This document shows positions 17,024 to 27,100 of a stretch of DNA of 47,094 bases, piece after piece. The notes beneath the pieces are model-generated. The model was not told where the DNA came from and did no database searches. It saw only the letters and a list, made by a program, of their open reading frames with translations. A program made the position numbers and the translations under genes. Source of the stretch: CAYWNA01 sp964459305 (GTDB taxonomy: Bacteria; Planctomycetota; Planctomycetia; Pirellulales; Pirellulaceae); the NCBI GenBank assembly GCA_964459305.1, contig CAYWNA010000086.1, positions 1-47,094 of the forward strand. The letters are read 5' to 3'. How positions within the stretch are numbered: position 1 is the stretch's first letter; each line of letters begins with the position of its first letter.

Positions 17024-17375
17024 GAGAACTCGCTGGGTGTAGAGTGCCTGGGAAGGAGGGAACCACCGTCTTGCGGGGGCGAAAGACGGCAACATCGCCT
17101 AGCATAACCGATTTGGGCGAGCGCTGCCAGTTGTCGAACGGTCTGGACGTTCGGCAGGGGCATCGACAGAATAGACTGTCTACGGAATCGTCAAATCCTC
17201 CTGAGTCGAAAGTAGTCCGATTTCTTCACTGGCTTCGCCAAATCCTGCGATGCAAAGGCTGCTGGACCAAAATTTTCATTGAAGTTCGCCAGTGTCCGGC
17301 TTCGATCAACAACAGGTGATATGCTTGGTTGTGACCCGAAAACCCGCAACCAGACAGCAGGATTGAGGCTTCCCT
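17024..17375. other. Divergent intergenic region upstream of glgX
   Basis: No gene is seen in these 352 bp between the minus-strand small basic protein and glgX. A small 7-bp hairpin (CCGTCTT/AAGACGG) lies near 17068-17091. A GAGG site precedes the glgX start. Confidence 0.5.
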
Positions 17376-19499
17376 ATGCTCATGCCATACGCGCGACCGG
17401 CATTGATTCACAGGCATATTCCGTTCTTCGGAGCTGTGGCTACCGAAGGTGGTGTCCAGTTCACGATCTACAGCCGATCGGCGGAGGCTGTGCGTTTGCT
17501 GCTCTACGATCATCCCGATGATCCTGAACCGGCGGAGACGATTGAGCTGAATAGCAGTACAGATCGCGTGGGCGACACGTGGAAGGGCTTTGTGCGCGGC
17601 GTCGGTCACGGTCAGTTATATCACTTCCAAGTCGATGGTCCCAACGACCCTGCCCGCGGATATTGGTTCGATGGCAAAGCACGGCTAATTGATCCCTACG
17701 CACAGGCATTGGCCGGAGATTTCCAGCCTTCCAAAGACGATATCATCAGACCCCCAAAGTGCGTTGCCATCGATCACGACTTTGATTGGGATGGCGACCT
17801 GTGCCCACAGTGTGACTTGGCCGATTCTGTCATCTACGAGATGCACGTCGCGGGTTTTACGAAAAGCCCGACCAGCCAAGTTGAACACCCTGGCACCTAC
17901 CTGGGCGTGATTGAAAAGATCCCTTACCTCAAGACTCTGGGGATCACGGCAGTGGAGTTGATGCCGGTTCACGAATTTCCCATTCGAGGGCCCGACGGGC
18001 GGCGGCTTCGACGTCCGAACTACTGGGGTTACGACCCAATGGCGTTCTTTGCTCCACATCGCGGCTACGCTGCTGACACTCAGCCTGGATCTCAAGTGCG
18101 AGAGTTTAAGCAGATGGTCAAAGCCCTTCACCGGGCCGGCATCGAAGTGATACTGGATGTGGTTTTCAACCATACATGCGAAGGCAACGAACGGGGCCCT
18201 GTGCTCAGCTTCAAGGGCCTGGAGAACCACGTGTATTACCTGGTGGATGAAGCCAGTGGCCGCTACAAGGACTATTCCGGATGCGGAAACACGGTGAACT
18301 GCAACCACCCGGTTGTTCGCCAAATGATCTTGGATTGTCTACGACATTGGGTGGTGAACTATCACGTTGATGGCTTCCGGTTTGACCTAGGCACGATTCT
18401 GAAACGCGGTCGCGACGGGTCCTTGGTTGACAATGCCCCACTTGTGGAGGCGATTGCCGACGACCCACTCCTCGCAAGAAGCAAGATCATCGCCGAGCCT
18501 TGGGATGCCGGCGGAGCCTACCAAGTGGGCTCGTTCTGGGGAACGCGATGGGCGGAATGGAATGGCCGATATCGGGATGATGTGCGGAGGTTCTGGCGAG
18601 GCGATGGCGGCATGCTGGGCCCTCTGGCGACGCGATTGGCCGGCTCCAGCGACCCGTACGAGCCGAGCGGACGGCCTCCGTACTGCAGCGTGAACTTCGT
18701 GACGTCCCACGACGGCTTCACGATGAACGATGTGGTCAGCTATCGCCACAAGCACAATGAGAAAAACGGCGAGAACAACCGCGACGGCGACAACAATAAC
18801 TTTAGCGAGAACTACGGTGCCGAAGGCGAGACGTCTCGGGTGGACATCGACGAGATCCGAGTGCGCCAAATCAAAAACATGCTAGCGACGTTGATGCTCA
18901 GCCAAGGCGTACCTATGTTAGCGTCGGGCGACGAGTGCCGGCGTACGCAAGGTGGCAACAACAACGCCTATTGCCAGGACAACGAGGTCTCGTGGTTCGA
19001 TTGGGAATTGGTGAAACGCCACCGCGAGCTTGTTCGCTTCTGCCGAGCTCTCGTGCGCTTTCGCAAAACGCAGCCCACCGTAAGACGCCACGACTACCTG
19101 CGAGGCGACGAGCACGGTGCCGGCGGCCGCCCCGATGTGAGTTGGTACGGGCCGAAAGGCCACACGGCGGATTGGCACAGTGACCTCACGGCGCTCACGT
19201 GTTTGTTGAGCGCACCGCCGGCCAAAGGGGAGTCTGAACGGGTCGAACGCGATTTACTGCTGCTGCTGAACGCTACGTCAGGCCCGTGTGAGTTCGTGCT
19301 GCCACCAGCGGCCAAGTCCCGCGATTGGCGGACGTTTGTGAACACAGCCGGTCAGCCCCCACACGACATCTACCCCAGCCTTGGCGGACCTGCACCGCCG
19401 AAGACAGGCCGGATGATCCTCCCAGGCCACTCGCTCATGTGCTACGTTTCGGACAAGCCGGTAGGCGGCAAGCCGAAGCGGGAACAACGCGGCCACTAG
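17376..19499 (+). CDS. glgX: Glycogen debranching enzyme GlgX (isoamylase-type, GH13)
   Basis: The 707-residue protein has an N-terminal early-set beta-sandwich domain (residues about 15-135) and a GH13 catalytic barrel. Conserved regions are DVVFNHT, VDGFRFDLG (nucleophile Asp), IIAEPWD (acid Glu) and FVTSHDGF (third Asp), followed by the NEKNGENNRDG segment typical of GlgX/TreX. It hydrolyses alpha-1,6 branches in glycogen trimmed by phosphorylase. Length and motif order match the family, and no signal peptide is seen, so it is cytoplasmic. No other glycogen gene is adjacent. Confidence 0.95.
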   Translation: MLMPYARPALIHRHIPFFGAVATEGGVQFTIYSRSAEAVRLLLYDHPDDPEPAETIELNSSTDRVGDTWKGFVRGVGHGQLYHFQVDGPNDPARGYWFDGKARLIDPYAQALAGDFQPSKDDIIRPPKCVAIDHDFDWDGDLCPQCDLADSVIYEMHVAGFTKSPTSQVEHPGTYLGVIEKIPYLKTLGITAVELMPVHEFPIRGPDGRRLRRPNYWGYDPMAFFAPHRGYAADTQPGSQVREFKQMVKALHRAGIEVILDVVFNHTCEGNERGPVLSFKGLENHVYYLVDEASGRYKDYSGCGNTVNCNHPVVRQMILDCLRHWVVNYHVDGFRFDLGTILKRGRDGSLVDNAPLVEAIADDPLLARSKIIAEPWDAGGAYQVGSFWGTRWAEWNGRYRDDVRRFWRGDGGMLGPLATRLAGSSDPYEPSGRPPYCSVNFVTSHDGFTMNDVVSYRHKHNEKNGENNRDGDNNNFSENYGAEGETSRVDIDEIRVRQIKNMLATLMLSQGVPMLASGDECRRTQGGNNNAYCQDNEVSWFDWELVKRHRELVRFCRALVRFRKTQPTVRRHDYLRGDEHGAGGRPDVSWYGPKGHTADWHSDLTALTCLLSAPPAKGESERVERDLLLLLNATSGPCEFVLPPAAKSRDWRTFVNTAGQPPHDIYPSLGGPAPPKTGRMILPGHSLMCYVSDKPVGGKPKREQRGH

Positions 19500-19919
19500 C
19501 GCATTTCGGTCGAACGCTCCGCGCCGAAAACGAACCGCGACTGCTTGCATCCCCGCAAGCAATGACAGCACGTCGCGATGCGTGGGTGCAGGAATGGGTT
19601 TGTAGCTGGATTCGCAAGAATTCAGGCGGATTACGCCCTCGCCGCCTGAATTCTTGCGAATCCAGCTACGGGTCTTGTCGACGAATCCTTGCCGTCTCGC
19701 GATCCCGTTCCTGCGCACATGCGCACGTTCAAATCGCCTTGACACTCCTCGGCGAATTCTGGAGAATCTACATCCGATTGAGATAGTCCATTCGTAGGCA
19801 AGAAAGACCCACTGTAGTTTCCGTCAAGGAAGGATTCTTGGCGAATCGTCGAGTTGTCGTTCTGAGGACGCTCGCCTGAGTTTTCCCGCACAGCGTGCAA
19901 GGCAAGGAGGCCTTCAGTC
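19500..19919. other. Intergenic region with a palindromic element
   Basis: This 420-bp gene-free stretch lies between glgX and the MurE-like gene. It holds the palindromic repeat at 19602-19669. Flanking sequence out to roughly 19590-19720 also resembles the second copy near 31382-31520. A GGAGG site for the next gene lies at its right end. Confidence 0.7.
19602..19669 (+). repeat. 28-bp-arm palindromic repeat, copy 1
   Basis: Arms at 19602-19629 and 19642-19669 are perfectly complementary over 28 bp, with a 12-base loop ATTACGCCCTCG. The outer arm reads GTAGCTGGATTCGCAAG. A second copy, in opposite orientation, is at 31439-31507. No transposase is associated. Confidence 0.95.
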
Positions 19920-21455
19920 ATGCGAACCTCTCATCACGTTCGAGGCGTAAGCCTGCGCGAGATTTTCCCGCACGCTCGTATTCACGGTGGTCGAGACATC
20001 CGCGTCTCCTCCTGTTCCGCCAATCCAAACCGCTGCCGGCAGGGCGATCTGTTCGTTGCGTTGCAGTCGCCGGGGCATGACGGCCACGAGTGCGCCGATG
20101 AAGCCGTCCGCCGGGGCGCAAAAGCAATCTTGGCCGAACGGCAGTTGCCGGTGGATGCACCGATTTGCATTGTGCCCGACAGTCGTGAAGCCTACGGGCA
20201 GCTTTGTCAGACGCTCGTCGACCAGCCCAGCCAGCACATGCGAACCATCGGCGTCACCGGCACGAACGGCAAGACGATAACCAGCTTGCTGATTGCTTCG
20301 GTGCTGAAAGCGGCTCGCCAGCCGTCGGGCGTGATGAACTCGATTGCCTACTACGACGGGTGCGAAGAGATTTCGCCGGTGCGGACTACGCCAACCGCTC
20401 CTACGCTGGCCGCCTGGCTGGCACGAATGGCCGCTGGCGGGTGCCTCAACGCGGTGCTGGAGGTGTCAAGTCGTGCTTTGGCGCAAAAACGCGTTGCCGG
20501 GGTTGGCTTCGACGCCGCAGTGCTGACAAACATGCGCCGCGATCACTTGGACTACCACGGTTCGGTCTTGAATTACCGCCGCGCAAAGGCTCGTCTATTT
20601 CAACAACTGAAGCCACACGGTTTTGCGGTCATCAATGCGGACGACCCGGCCAGCAAGTTTTTGCTGAAAGGGCTGAAACATCCCACGATCACGGTTGGGA
20701 TGCGCATGCCTGCCGAGTTGACGGCAACCGTCGTGGAGCGGCATGCGGGCGAGCAGACGTTCCTGCTAAACGCCGGCAACGAAACGGTTGCCGTTCAGAC
20801 CCGCATGTTCGGCGACCATCACGTGTATAACTGCTTGTCGGCTGCGGCCGTCGGTTTGGTGATGGGTCTGGATCTGACAACCGTGGCCAAAGGGCTGGAG
20901 GCGCTGGACCAAGTGCCCGGACGGATGGAGCCCATTGTGTGCGGGCAGCCATTCGGTGTGTACGTAGACTATGCTCGTACGCCCGATACGTTGGCGGTGG
21001 CTCTGAAGACGCTTCGGCGCGTCACAACAGGCCGGCTGATCTGCGTGTTCGGCGCGGATGCCGGCCGCGAACCATCCGAGCGGCCGCTCTTGGGTCGCGT
21101 CGTGGAACGGTCTGCCGATTTGGGTGTCATCACCAACGACAATCCCCGTTGGGAGCAGCCGCTGGAAATCGCCCATGACATCATCGACGGGTACAAGCGG
21201 CCGGCGGGAGCCCATGTCCTGCCGGACCGGGCACAGGCCATCCGTTGGGCGTTGGGCGAGGCCCAGCCGGACGACACGGTCTTGATCGCGGGCAAGGGCG
21301 ACCAGCAGGTTCAGATCGTTGGCGACGAGGAGAGGTTCTTTGACGATCGCGAAGTAGCCAGCGAGTGGTTGTCTGAGGTCGGTGCGAAGATCGATTACGA
21401 CCAAGGTCCAAGACACATACTGCCGTTCAACTGCGGAGTGCAGTTCGCCAACTGA
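19920..21455 (+). CDS. MurE-like Mur ligase with substituted active-site residues
   Basis: The 511-residue protein aligns end to end with UDP-MurNAc-tripeptide synthetase. Retained are the P-loop GVTGTNGKT (111-119), DHLDYHG, the carbamylated Lys (Lys223 in YRRAKARLF) and the diaminopimelate-recognition DNPR (407-410). Altered are EVSSHAL to EVSSRAL, VDYAHTPD to VDYARTPD, the usual GGDRD loop to DAGRE, and AGKGHE to AGKGDQ. These positions normally contact nucleotide and substrate. It may thus be a weak or inactive paralog, or an enzyme with shifted specificity; a true housekeeping murE would then lie elsewhere. A GGAGG site supports the start. A MurF-like gene follows after 12 bp. Confidence 0.85.
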   Translation: MRTSHHVRGVSLREIFPHARIHGGRDIRVSSCSANPNRCRQGDLFVALQSPGHDGHECADEAVRRGAKAILAERQLPVDAPICIVPDSREAYGQLCQTLVDQPSQHMRTIGVTGTNGKTITSLLIASVLKAARQPSGVMNSIAYYDGCEEISPVRTTPTAPTLAAWLARMAAGGCLNAVLEVSSRALAQKRVAGVGFDAAVLTNMRRDHLDYHGSVLNYRRAKARLFQQLKPHGFAVINADDPASKFLLKGLKHPTITVGMRMPAELTATVVERHAGEQTFLLNAGNETVAVQTRMFGDHHVYNCLSAAAVGLVMGLDLTTVAKGLEALDQVPGRMEPIVCGQPFGVYVDYARTPDTLAVALKTLRRVTTGRLICVFGADAGREPSERPLLGRVVERSADLGVITNDNPRWEQPLEIAHDIIDGYKRPAGAHVLPDRAQAIRWALGEAQPDDTVLIAGKGDQQVQIVGDEERFFDDREVASEWLSEVGAKIDYDQGPRHILPFNCGVQFAN

Positions 21456-21467
21456 TCGTCCATCGTC

Positions 21468-22472
21468 ATGAACCGTCTTTGCATCCAGGAACTCGCCGAG
21501 ATAACCGGAGGCCGCTTGCGGCTCGGCTCGCTGCCGCCCTTGGGCGGAGAAATGGAGCCGGTCGGGCGAGTGGCTGTGGATCTGCGGGACGTTCTGCCGG
21601 GCGATGTATTTTGGCCGTTGGAGACCGGGGAATACGACAACGCAGGACGCGCGGAGGAAGCATTTGCTCGTGGGGCGATGGGGGTGTTAGCGGGGCACCG
21701 GAACGTCGAGCCCTGGGCCGGGAAATTCAGCATTGGCGTGGAAGACACTCGCTGGGCCCTGTGGCAACTGGCCGCATGGTCGCGACGACAGTTTTTTGGC
21801 CAAGTGATCGCAGTTGTTGATGACCTGGGTAGAACGACAACCAGGCGCATGATCGACACCGTGCTTGGTGTCCGTTTCGACGGAACCTCGCCGGGGCAGA
21901 AGACAAACGATCGCCTGGGGGTGCCGCTGTCTTTGCTGTCTCTGGATGAAATGCACGATTACGGCATATTCGAATACAGTTCGAGCCAAGCGGTAGGGAT
22001 TTACGCAGTATCGCACTTGTGCCGTCCGGACATTACTGTTATTAACCGCCTCGCCGCTGGGCAATCTGCCGGCCAGGACAACGAAGCGGAGTTCCGTGAG
22101 TTGGCAATCCTGAAATCAGTATCCAGGGATGGTTGGGCGGTGCTCAACGGCGACGTCCCGCGACTCGGTGATTTGGCAAGGGAAACAGAATCACGCGTCG
22201 TGCTGGTCGGGCGAAAACCGCATTGTGATGTGTTTGCCAGCGACGTTTGCAGTCAGTCGGGAGAGTTGTCGTTTGTGGTGGACGGGGCGCGGTTCCGCGT
22301 GCCTGTCGAAGGGCGGCACCATTTGCATTCGGCTCTTGCCGCATACACGGTAGGCCGGATCATGAACCTGTCGCCAGACGAGATTGCGGAAGGTCTGTCG
22401 CGATTCCGACCGTCGGCCGGTCGTTGCGAGACTGTCCGACGAGCGGAAACATCGGTGATCGGCGACGCCTGA
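21468..22472 (+). CDS. MurF-like protein, truncated and without a working P-loop
   Basis: The 334-residue protein resembles MurF (UDP-MurNAc-tripeptide:D-Ala-D-Ala ligase, usually about 450 residues) in its N-terminal and part of the central domain, including NDRLGVPLSLLSL and RPDITVINRL. The ATP loop is lost: the usual TGSNGKTT is VDDLGRTT (residues 117-124), with Gly to Asp and the essential Lys to Arg. The Glu-Gly-Ala and AHLE motifs are also gone. It stops at SVIGDA, exactly where MurF normally has the DDSYNANP motif, so the whole third domain is missing. The frame is otherwise open, and codon use looks like that of the neighbours. It is probably a pseudoenzyme or a decaying gene, co-transcribed with the MurE-like gene. 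Confidence 0.75.
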   Translation: MNRLCIQELAEITGGRLRLGSLPPLGGEMEPVGRVAVDLRDVLPGDVFWPLETGEYDNAGRAEEAFARGAMGVLAGHRNVEPWAGKFSIGVEDTRWALWQLAAWSRRQFFGQVIAVVDDLGRTTTRRMIDTVLGVRFDGTSPGQKTNDRLGVPLSLLSLDEMHDYGIFEYSSSQAVGIYAVSHLCRPDITVINRLAAGQSAGQDNEAEFRELAILKSVSRDGWAVLNGDVPRLGDLARETESRVVLVGRKPHCDVFASDVCSQSGELSFVVDGARFRVPVEGRHHLHSALAAYTVGRIMNLSPDEIAEGLSRFRPSAGRCETVRRAETSVIGDA

Positions 22473-22681
22473 GTCGTGCGAATTCGGCTGCTGGAAACAC
22501 AACGGAAAGGTACCAAGCCCGTAAATCAAGAAACAACTGAACTAATGGAAGCTTCACCGTTTGTGTCGTGGATGCGGGATCCCGGCACAGCCCTCCCTCC
22601 TGGGTCGAAGCATTTCGCTTATGGATAGCGGTTACTGGGTCGACCGCTGCCTTGAGCGCTTCACGGTGAAGCTTGTACTGC

Positions 22682-22713
22682 GCGTCGGAGCGACGCCTAT
22701 GTCGCTCCGACGC
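22682..22713. repeat. 13-bp perfect hairpin
   Basis: The stem GCGTCGGAGCGAC pairs perfectly with GTCGCTCCGACGC around the loop GCCTAT. No T tract follows, so it resembles a REP-type palindrome more than a terminator. Confidence 0.85.
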
Positions 22714-22725
22714 CAGGGATCATGG

Positions 22726-22762
22726 AAAGGGCGGAACTCCGCAGCATCGGGTTCCGCCCTTT
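22726..22762 (+). terminator. Possible terminator hairpin before argG
   Basis: The stem AAAGGGCGGAAC pairs perfectly with GTTCCGCCCTTT around a 13-base loop. The run of A before and T after the GC-rich stem makes it usable in either direction. It could end transcripts of the Mur-like pair. The T tract is short, so confidence is modest. Confidence 0.5.
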
Positions 22763-22900
22763 CTGCATTTCTTGCAGCCGCGAACCACATAGGCCCGTTT
22801 CGCCTCCACTTGTGTAGGAACCAAAGAAGACAGAGAATAGGCATTTTGGTTCACGTTCTGGGCATCCGTTTTCCTTCGTCATTCGTTCCAGGGGTTTCTC

Positions 22901-24115
22901 ATGCCAAGCTGCGTTTTAGCTTACTCAGGTGGATTGGACACGTCGGTCATTTTGGGATGGCTCATGGACGAAGGGTACGATGTCCATGCCGTGTACGTTG
23001 ACCTGGGCCAGCCCTGCGAGGATCGCGAGGCGATTCTGCAGAAGGCTCGCGACATTGGTGCCGCCAGTGCATGCATCGTTGATGCCCAAGAAGAATTGTG
23101 TCGTGATTTCGCTTTCCCGGTGCTGCTGTGGCAAGCGAAATATGAGAGCATTTACCTGCTCGGCACGTCGATCGCGCGACCGTTGATCTCCAAGAAGTGC
23201 CTCCAAGTCGCTCGCAAGGTGGGCGCGCGGGCCTTTGCCCACGGAGCTACCGGTAAGGGAAACGACCAGTGCCGATTTCAACTCACCTCCGACGCACTAG
23301 ATCCGAATGTCACAGTGATCGCTCCGTGGCGGATCAAGAGTTTTCGCGACAAGTTCCCCGGACGGAGCGAGATGATCGCGTACTGCGAGCAGAAGAGCAT
23401 CCCCGTCAAGGCTTCTGCCGCCCAGCCATATAGCTCCGATGAGAACTGCCTGCACATCAGCTACGAGGCCGGCGATTTGGAGGACCTGAACGTCAATGGC
23501 GTCGAGTTGGTGGAATTCGGCATGACGGTTTCTCCGCAGGAAGCGCCGGACGAAATCGAAAACGTGAAGATCGGTTTCGAAGCGGGAATTCCCACCAGCG
23601 TCAATGGTCAGAGCGGAAGCCCGTTCGAAGTCGTCAAGACACTCAATGAGATTGGCGGGCGCAATGGTATTGGCAGGGTCGACGTCGTGGAAAACCGCTT
23701 CGTCGGCATGAAAAGCCGTGGCGTCTACGAAGCCCCTGGCATGACAATCCTGTACGACGCGTTGCGCATGCTGGAGCAGATCACATTGGATCGGGACCTT
23801 ATGCATCTGCGTGATCGGCTTTCGCCCGAGGTGGCCGAGATGGTGTATTACGGCTACTGGTACGCGCCGAAAATGGATGCACTCGTGGCCTTCATCAAGG
23901 AAGCCCAGAAGAACGTCACGGGCGAAGTGAGTCTAAATCTGTACAAAGGCAACATCACGGTCCACGGCCGCACGAGCCCCAACAGTTTGTACGACGAGGG
24001 TATCGCTACGATGGAAGGCGGCGGATCCTACAATCAAGACGACGCCGAAGGATTCATCCGAATCCAAGGGCTGCCCACCCGCGTACAGGCGACACTGGCG
24101 CCGCGAGAGTATTAA
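22901..24115 (+). CDS. argG: Argininosuccinate synthase
   Basis: The 404-residue protein starts with the ATP-binding loop LAYSGGLDTS (SGGxDS of N-type ATP pyrophosphatases) and contains GATGKGNDQCRF and the YSSDENC / HISYEAG segments, all characteristic of argininosuccinate synthase. It joins citrulline and aspartate with ATP hydrolysis to AMP in arginine synthesis. Length and ends match the family. It has an AGGGG site upstream. No other arg gene is adjacent. Its stop is only 6 bp from the stop of the convergent large gene. Confidence 0.97.
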   Translation: MPSCVLAYSGGLDTSVILGWLMDEGYDVHAVYVDLGQPCEDREAILQKARDIGAASACIVDAQEELCRDFAFPVLLWQAKYESIYLLGTSIARPLISKKCLQVARKVGARAFAHGATGKGNDQCRFQLTSDALDPNVTVIAPWRIKSFRDKFPGRSEMIAYCEQKSIPVKASAAQPYSSDENCLHISYEAGDLEDLNVNGVELVEFGMTVSPQEAPDEIENVKIGFEAGIPTSVNGQSGSPFEVVKTLNEIGGRNGIGRVDVVENRFVGMKSRGVYEAPGMTILYDALRMLEQITLDRDLMHLRDRLSPEVAEMVYYGYWYAPKMDALVAFIKEAQKNVTGEVSLNLYKGNITVHGRTSPNSLYDEGIATMEGGGSYNQDDAEGFIRIQGLPTRVQATLAPREY

Positions 24116-24121
24116 CCCGAG

Positions 24122-27100
24122 TCACTGCAGGATCACGCGAAATCCGATGTTGAACACCTTTCGCCACGGCGGGTATTTCCATCGGTAGGCTGATCCGGAT
24201 TGTCTGGGGCGGACGTACCATGATCCGCCGCGGACGACTTTGGCGTCCTCGGACGAGTTCCCATCGCGGCCGTCGCCGGAATCGTAGGGATAGGGTCGAT
24301 ACGTTGTCCGCGTCCACTCGCTGACGTTGCCCGCCATGTCACAAAGGCCCCAGGGATTCGGCTTGTACGAGCCGACAGCAGCAGTCACCATCGCGCCGTC
24401 GTTAAATCGATCGTCCCGAAGATACCATTTCCGTTTGCTGCTGAAGGCAAAACCACGCTGCTCGCGGCCTGCCAGGTTCTCGTAGGTGCTGAAGTCGTCG
24501 TCCAAACTGCCGTACCACATCGGCAACTCCGAACCGGCCCGGCAGGCCCATTCCCACTGGGCTTCCGTTGGTAGAGTCGCGTTGCGGCCGGTCTTCTCGG
24601 ACAGCCTCTGGCAGAACTCCATCGCCTCCAGCCACGAGACGCGGACAACCGGCTGATCGGGGCCGTGAAGCGAATACCCCTCGCCTCGCCAGTCGATGCT
24701 TCGCCACGCCACATGCCCGCTGAAGTGGCCTGGGGCGATCAACGCCGCAAACTGGGCGTTGGTCACTTCGTGACGGCTCATGTAGAACGGCCTCTCGATA
24801 CACACCCGCGCTACGTCACGTTCGTCGCGTGCTCCGTCAGGATCGCCCATCACAAATTCACCAGGCGGAATCACTGCGAAGTCCATTGTCGAACCGTCGA
24901 CCACATCCAGCGTGATCGTGGCAGGCCGACCGAGCGATTGCTGACGACTCTTCGCTTCTTCCGCATCGAACGGCCAGTCCCGACATTCAACCGACTTCGC
25001 CGTCCAGTCGTCTTTTGGTGGGGCGGTGAAGTGAACGGTCTTATCAGACGGCGGCGGCATCCATTCGATGTCGTCCGTTCGGCTGGCAAACCGCTCAAGG
25101 ATGTCACGCCGACGTTCGTAGTAGTTGTCCGGAACGTCCCATTCGCTGTTCTTCCACGAACCGTGGTCAGGTGCGCCCAGGTCAATCCACGTGTACAGTC
25201 GATCCCAGGCTTCTGCCGTGAGCTTAACGTTGTGATGCCCTTTCCTGAGCATCTGCACAAGGGGACTCGTATCCACAAAATACTCGGCCGGCATCTGCAC
25301 CCCGTAATTGCTCTCCGCATGCGGCCGCCGAACATAGGGATGTAAGGCGATGAAGGAAGGGGTAAACACGGTCGTAATTGCGCTTTCAGTAATCTGGTGA
25401 TACTGCTGGTTTAGAAGCAGTTTCTCTGCGTCGCTCTTTCTGGCAAAGTCGGGCCGTCCGGACTTCGAGCCGTCGTGGCAGCCGACGCAGTACTTGTCCA
25501 GCACCGGCTGCACCTCCAATTCGAAATCGAATCCGCGAGGTGGGCCTCGCCATGGTTCGATCAGGTCGGCCTTGCCCAATGCGGCGAGCGATGGATAGGG
25601 CAGCGGCGACGTGTTTTGCGGTTCGTGGCATCCGACGCATGACAGCACTTCGCCCGGCATGGCCGTATACCAACTGCGCATCAACTGCAACGCCCGGCCC
25701 TCAGCGTCCAAAGGTTGCACTGAGATTGGCGTATTGGCAGGCACTCTGAACAGCGCCGAGCCATCCTCGTTGACGGGCACTGTACCGAGGATGTATCGCG
25801 GTTCCCATGGACCGTCGACGCCGGGAGTGGCCAAGTGCCCAAAACCGCGTTTTCTCGTGTGGCGATACACGTAATTGTAGGTGAACAGCCGCAACCGCTT
25901 GACTGTACCACGGGGCACGCCGCGAAGCCCTTGTCCCTGGTAGACATCGGCAAGGTAAATCGTGGCTTCTTTCGCGTCCGGTTGGATCCGATCCGGAATC
26001 ACCGGCGGGCGCTCACGCTGTTTGAGTGGAATCGGCTCCAACAGAGAGTAGCCCGGCATGCGGCAAATCTCGGTCATATTGTCGTATATGTCAACGAGAT
26101 AGAGGGCATACTCGGGTTGTTGCGCGTGCATGCGTGCGCTGACGAGAAAGTACTTATCGCTCAGCGGCCAAGGGTGTACGAACTTCGGCCAGTCGGCGCC
26201 GTAAAGGACATCCTCCACAATCCGCTCGACCTTCTTGCCGTACCCTGGAATCGTCTGCACGGCACCGGATGTCTCGCGGCGCCCCCGCGCTGGATCGAAC
26301 AGGAGCAGTCGTCCCGTGCGGTTCGGACCATGATGGCCGCAAACGACGCCCGCAACCATTGTTGGATGGTTCGGTATGGGGCGAGCGTAGAAAACGGAGT
26401 TCGGCCAGTACGAGTTGCTGCCGTAGTATTCCATCTGGTTCGTGCCGTCGGGATTCATGTGAAACAGAAGTCGCCCGAACTGATGGCTGACGTTGGCATA
26501 TTCGTAACGCGTGTAAAGAACGCGGCCGTTGTTCAGCACGGTCGGATACCAGTCACTTTCCTGGTCAAAGGTCAATAGGCGGGTGCCCGTGCCGTCACAG
26601 TTCGCGACGCAGAGGTTCGACACGTAGGATTCGCCGTCCTCGCACGGCACGCCGGTGAACAGACGAGTGGAATTGAAGATGATCCGTCCATCGGGCAAGT
26701 AACAGGGATCGCCATTGTCGATATCAGGTCCCGTGTCCGTGGTGATTTGTCGAAGGCCGGTTCCGTCGACGTTCACCTCGAAAACCTGGAAGGCTCCATC
26801 GGGGCCGGGCATGGAGAACAATAGTCGCTCGGCATCGAAGCGGAGTTCCGGGTGTTGAATCATATGCGTGGGTCTCGCCCGAAAGACGGTTCGCAGCCGC
26901 TCTGGTTTCTGCGAAAGAGAAAAGGCAACGATCTCTTCGTCCCACCAGGGTGCAACCGGCGGGTTCTTTGGCCGGAAGTCACATGACCAATTGACCGTCA
27001 TGCCGTATTTCTGGCCCCATTGCCAATAGGTGTGCCCTTGGTTATCGCCAGGCGTTTTCCGCTTCAACAACAGAATCTCGTCGAAATCCAGTAGTGGATT

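Larger units (their letters stand above)
22473..22900. other. Gene-free region with three nested or adjacent hairpins
   Basis: In 428 bp there are three inverted repeats and no gene. A perfect 12-bp pair AAGCTTCACCGT/ACGGTGAAGCTT lies 102 bp apart (22549-22560, 22663-22674). A 13-bp hairpin lies at 22682-22713, and a 12-bp hairpin at 22726-22762. They precede argG. Leader, terminator or repeat-element roles are all possible. Confidence 0.6.

Noticed and set aside
19602..19669. Palindrome as a rho-independent terminator of glgX
   Set aside because: No T tract follows, the stem is too long, and an inverted second copy exists in an unrelated place.
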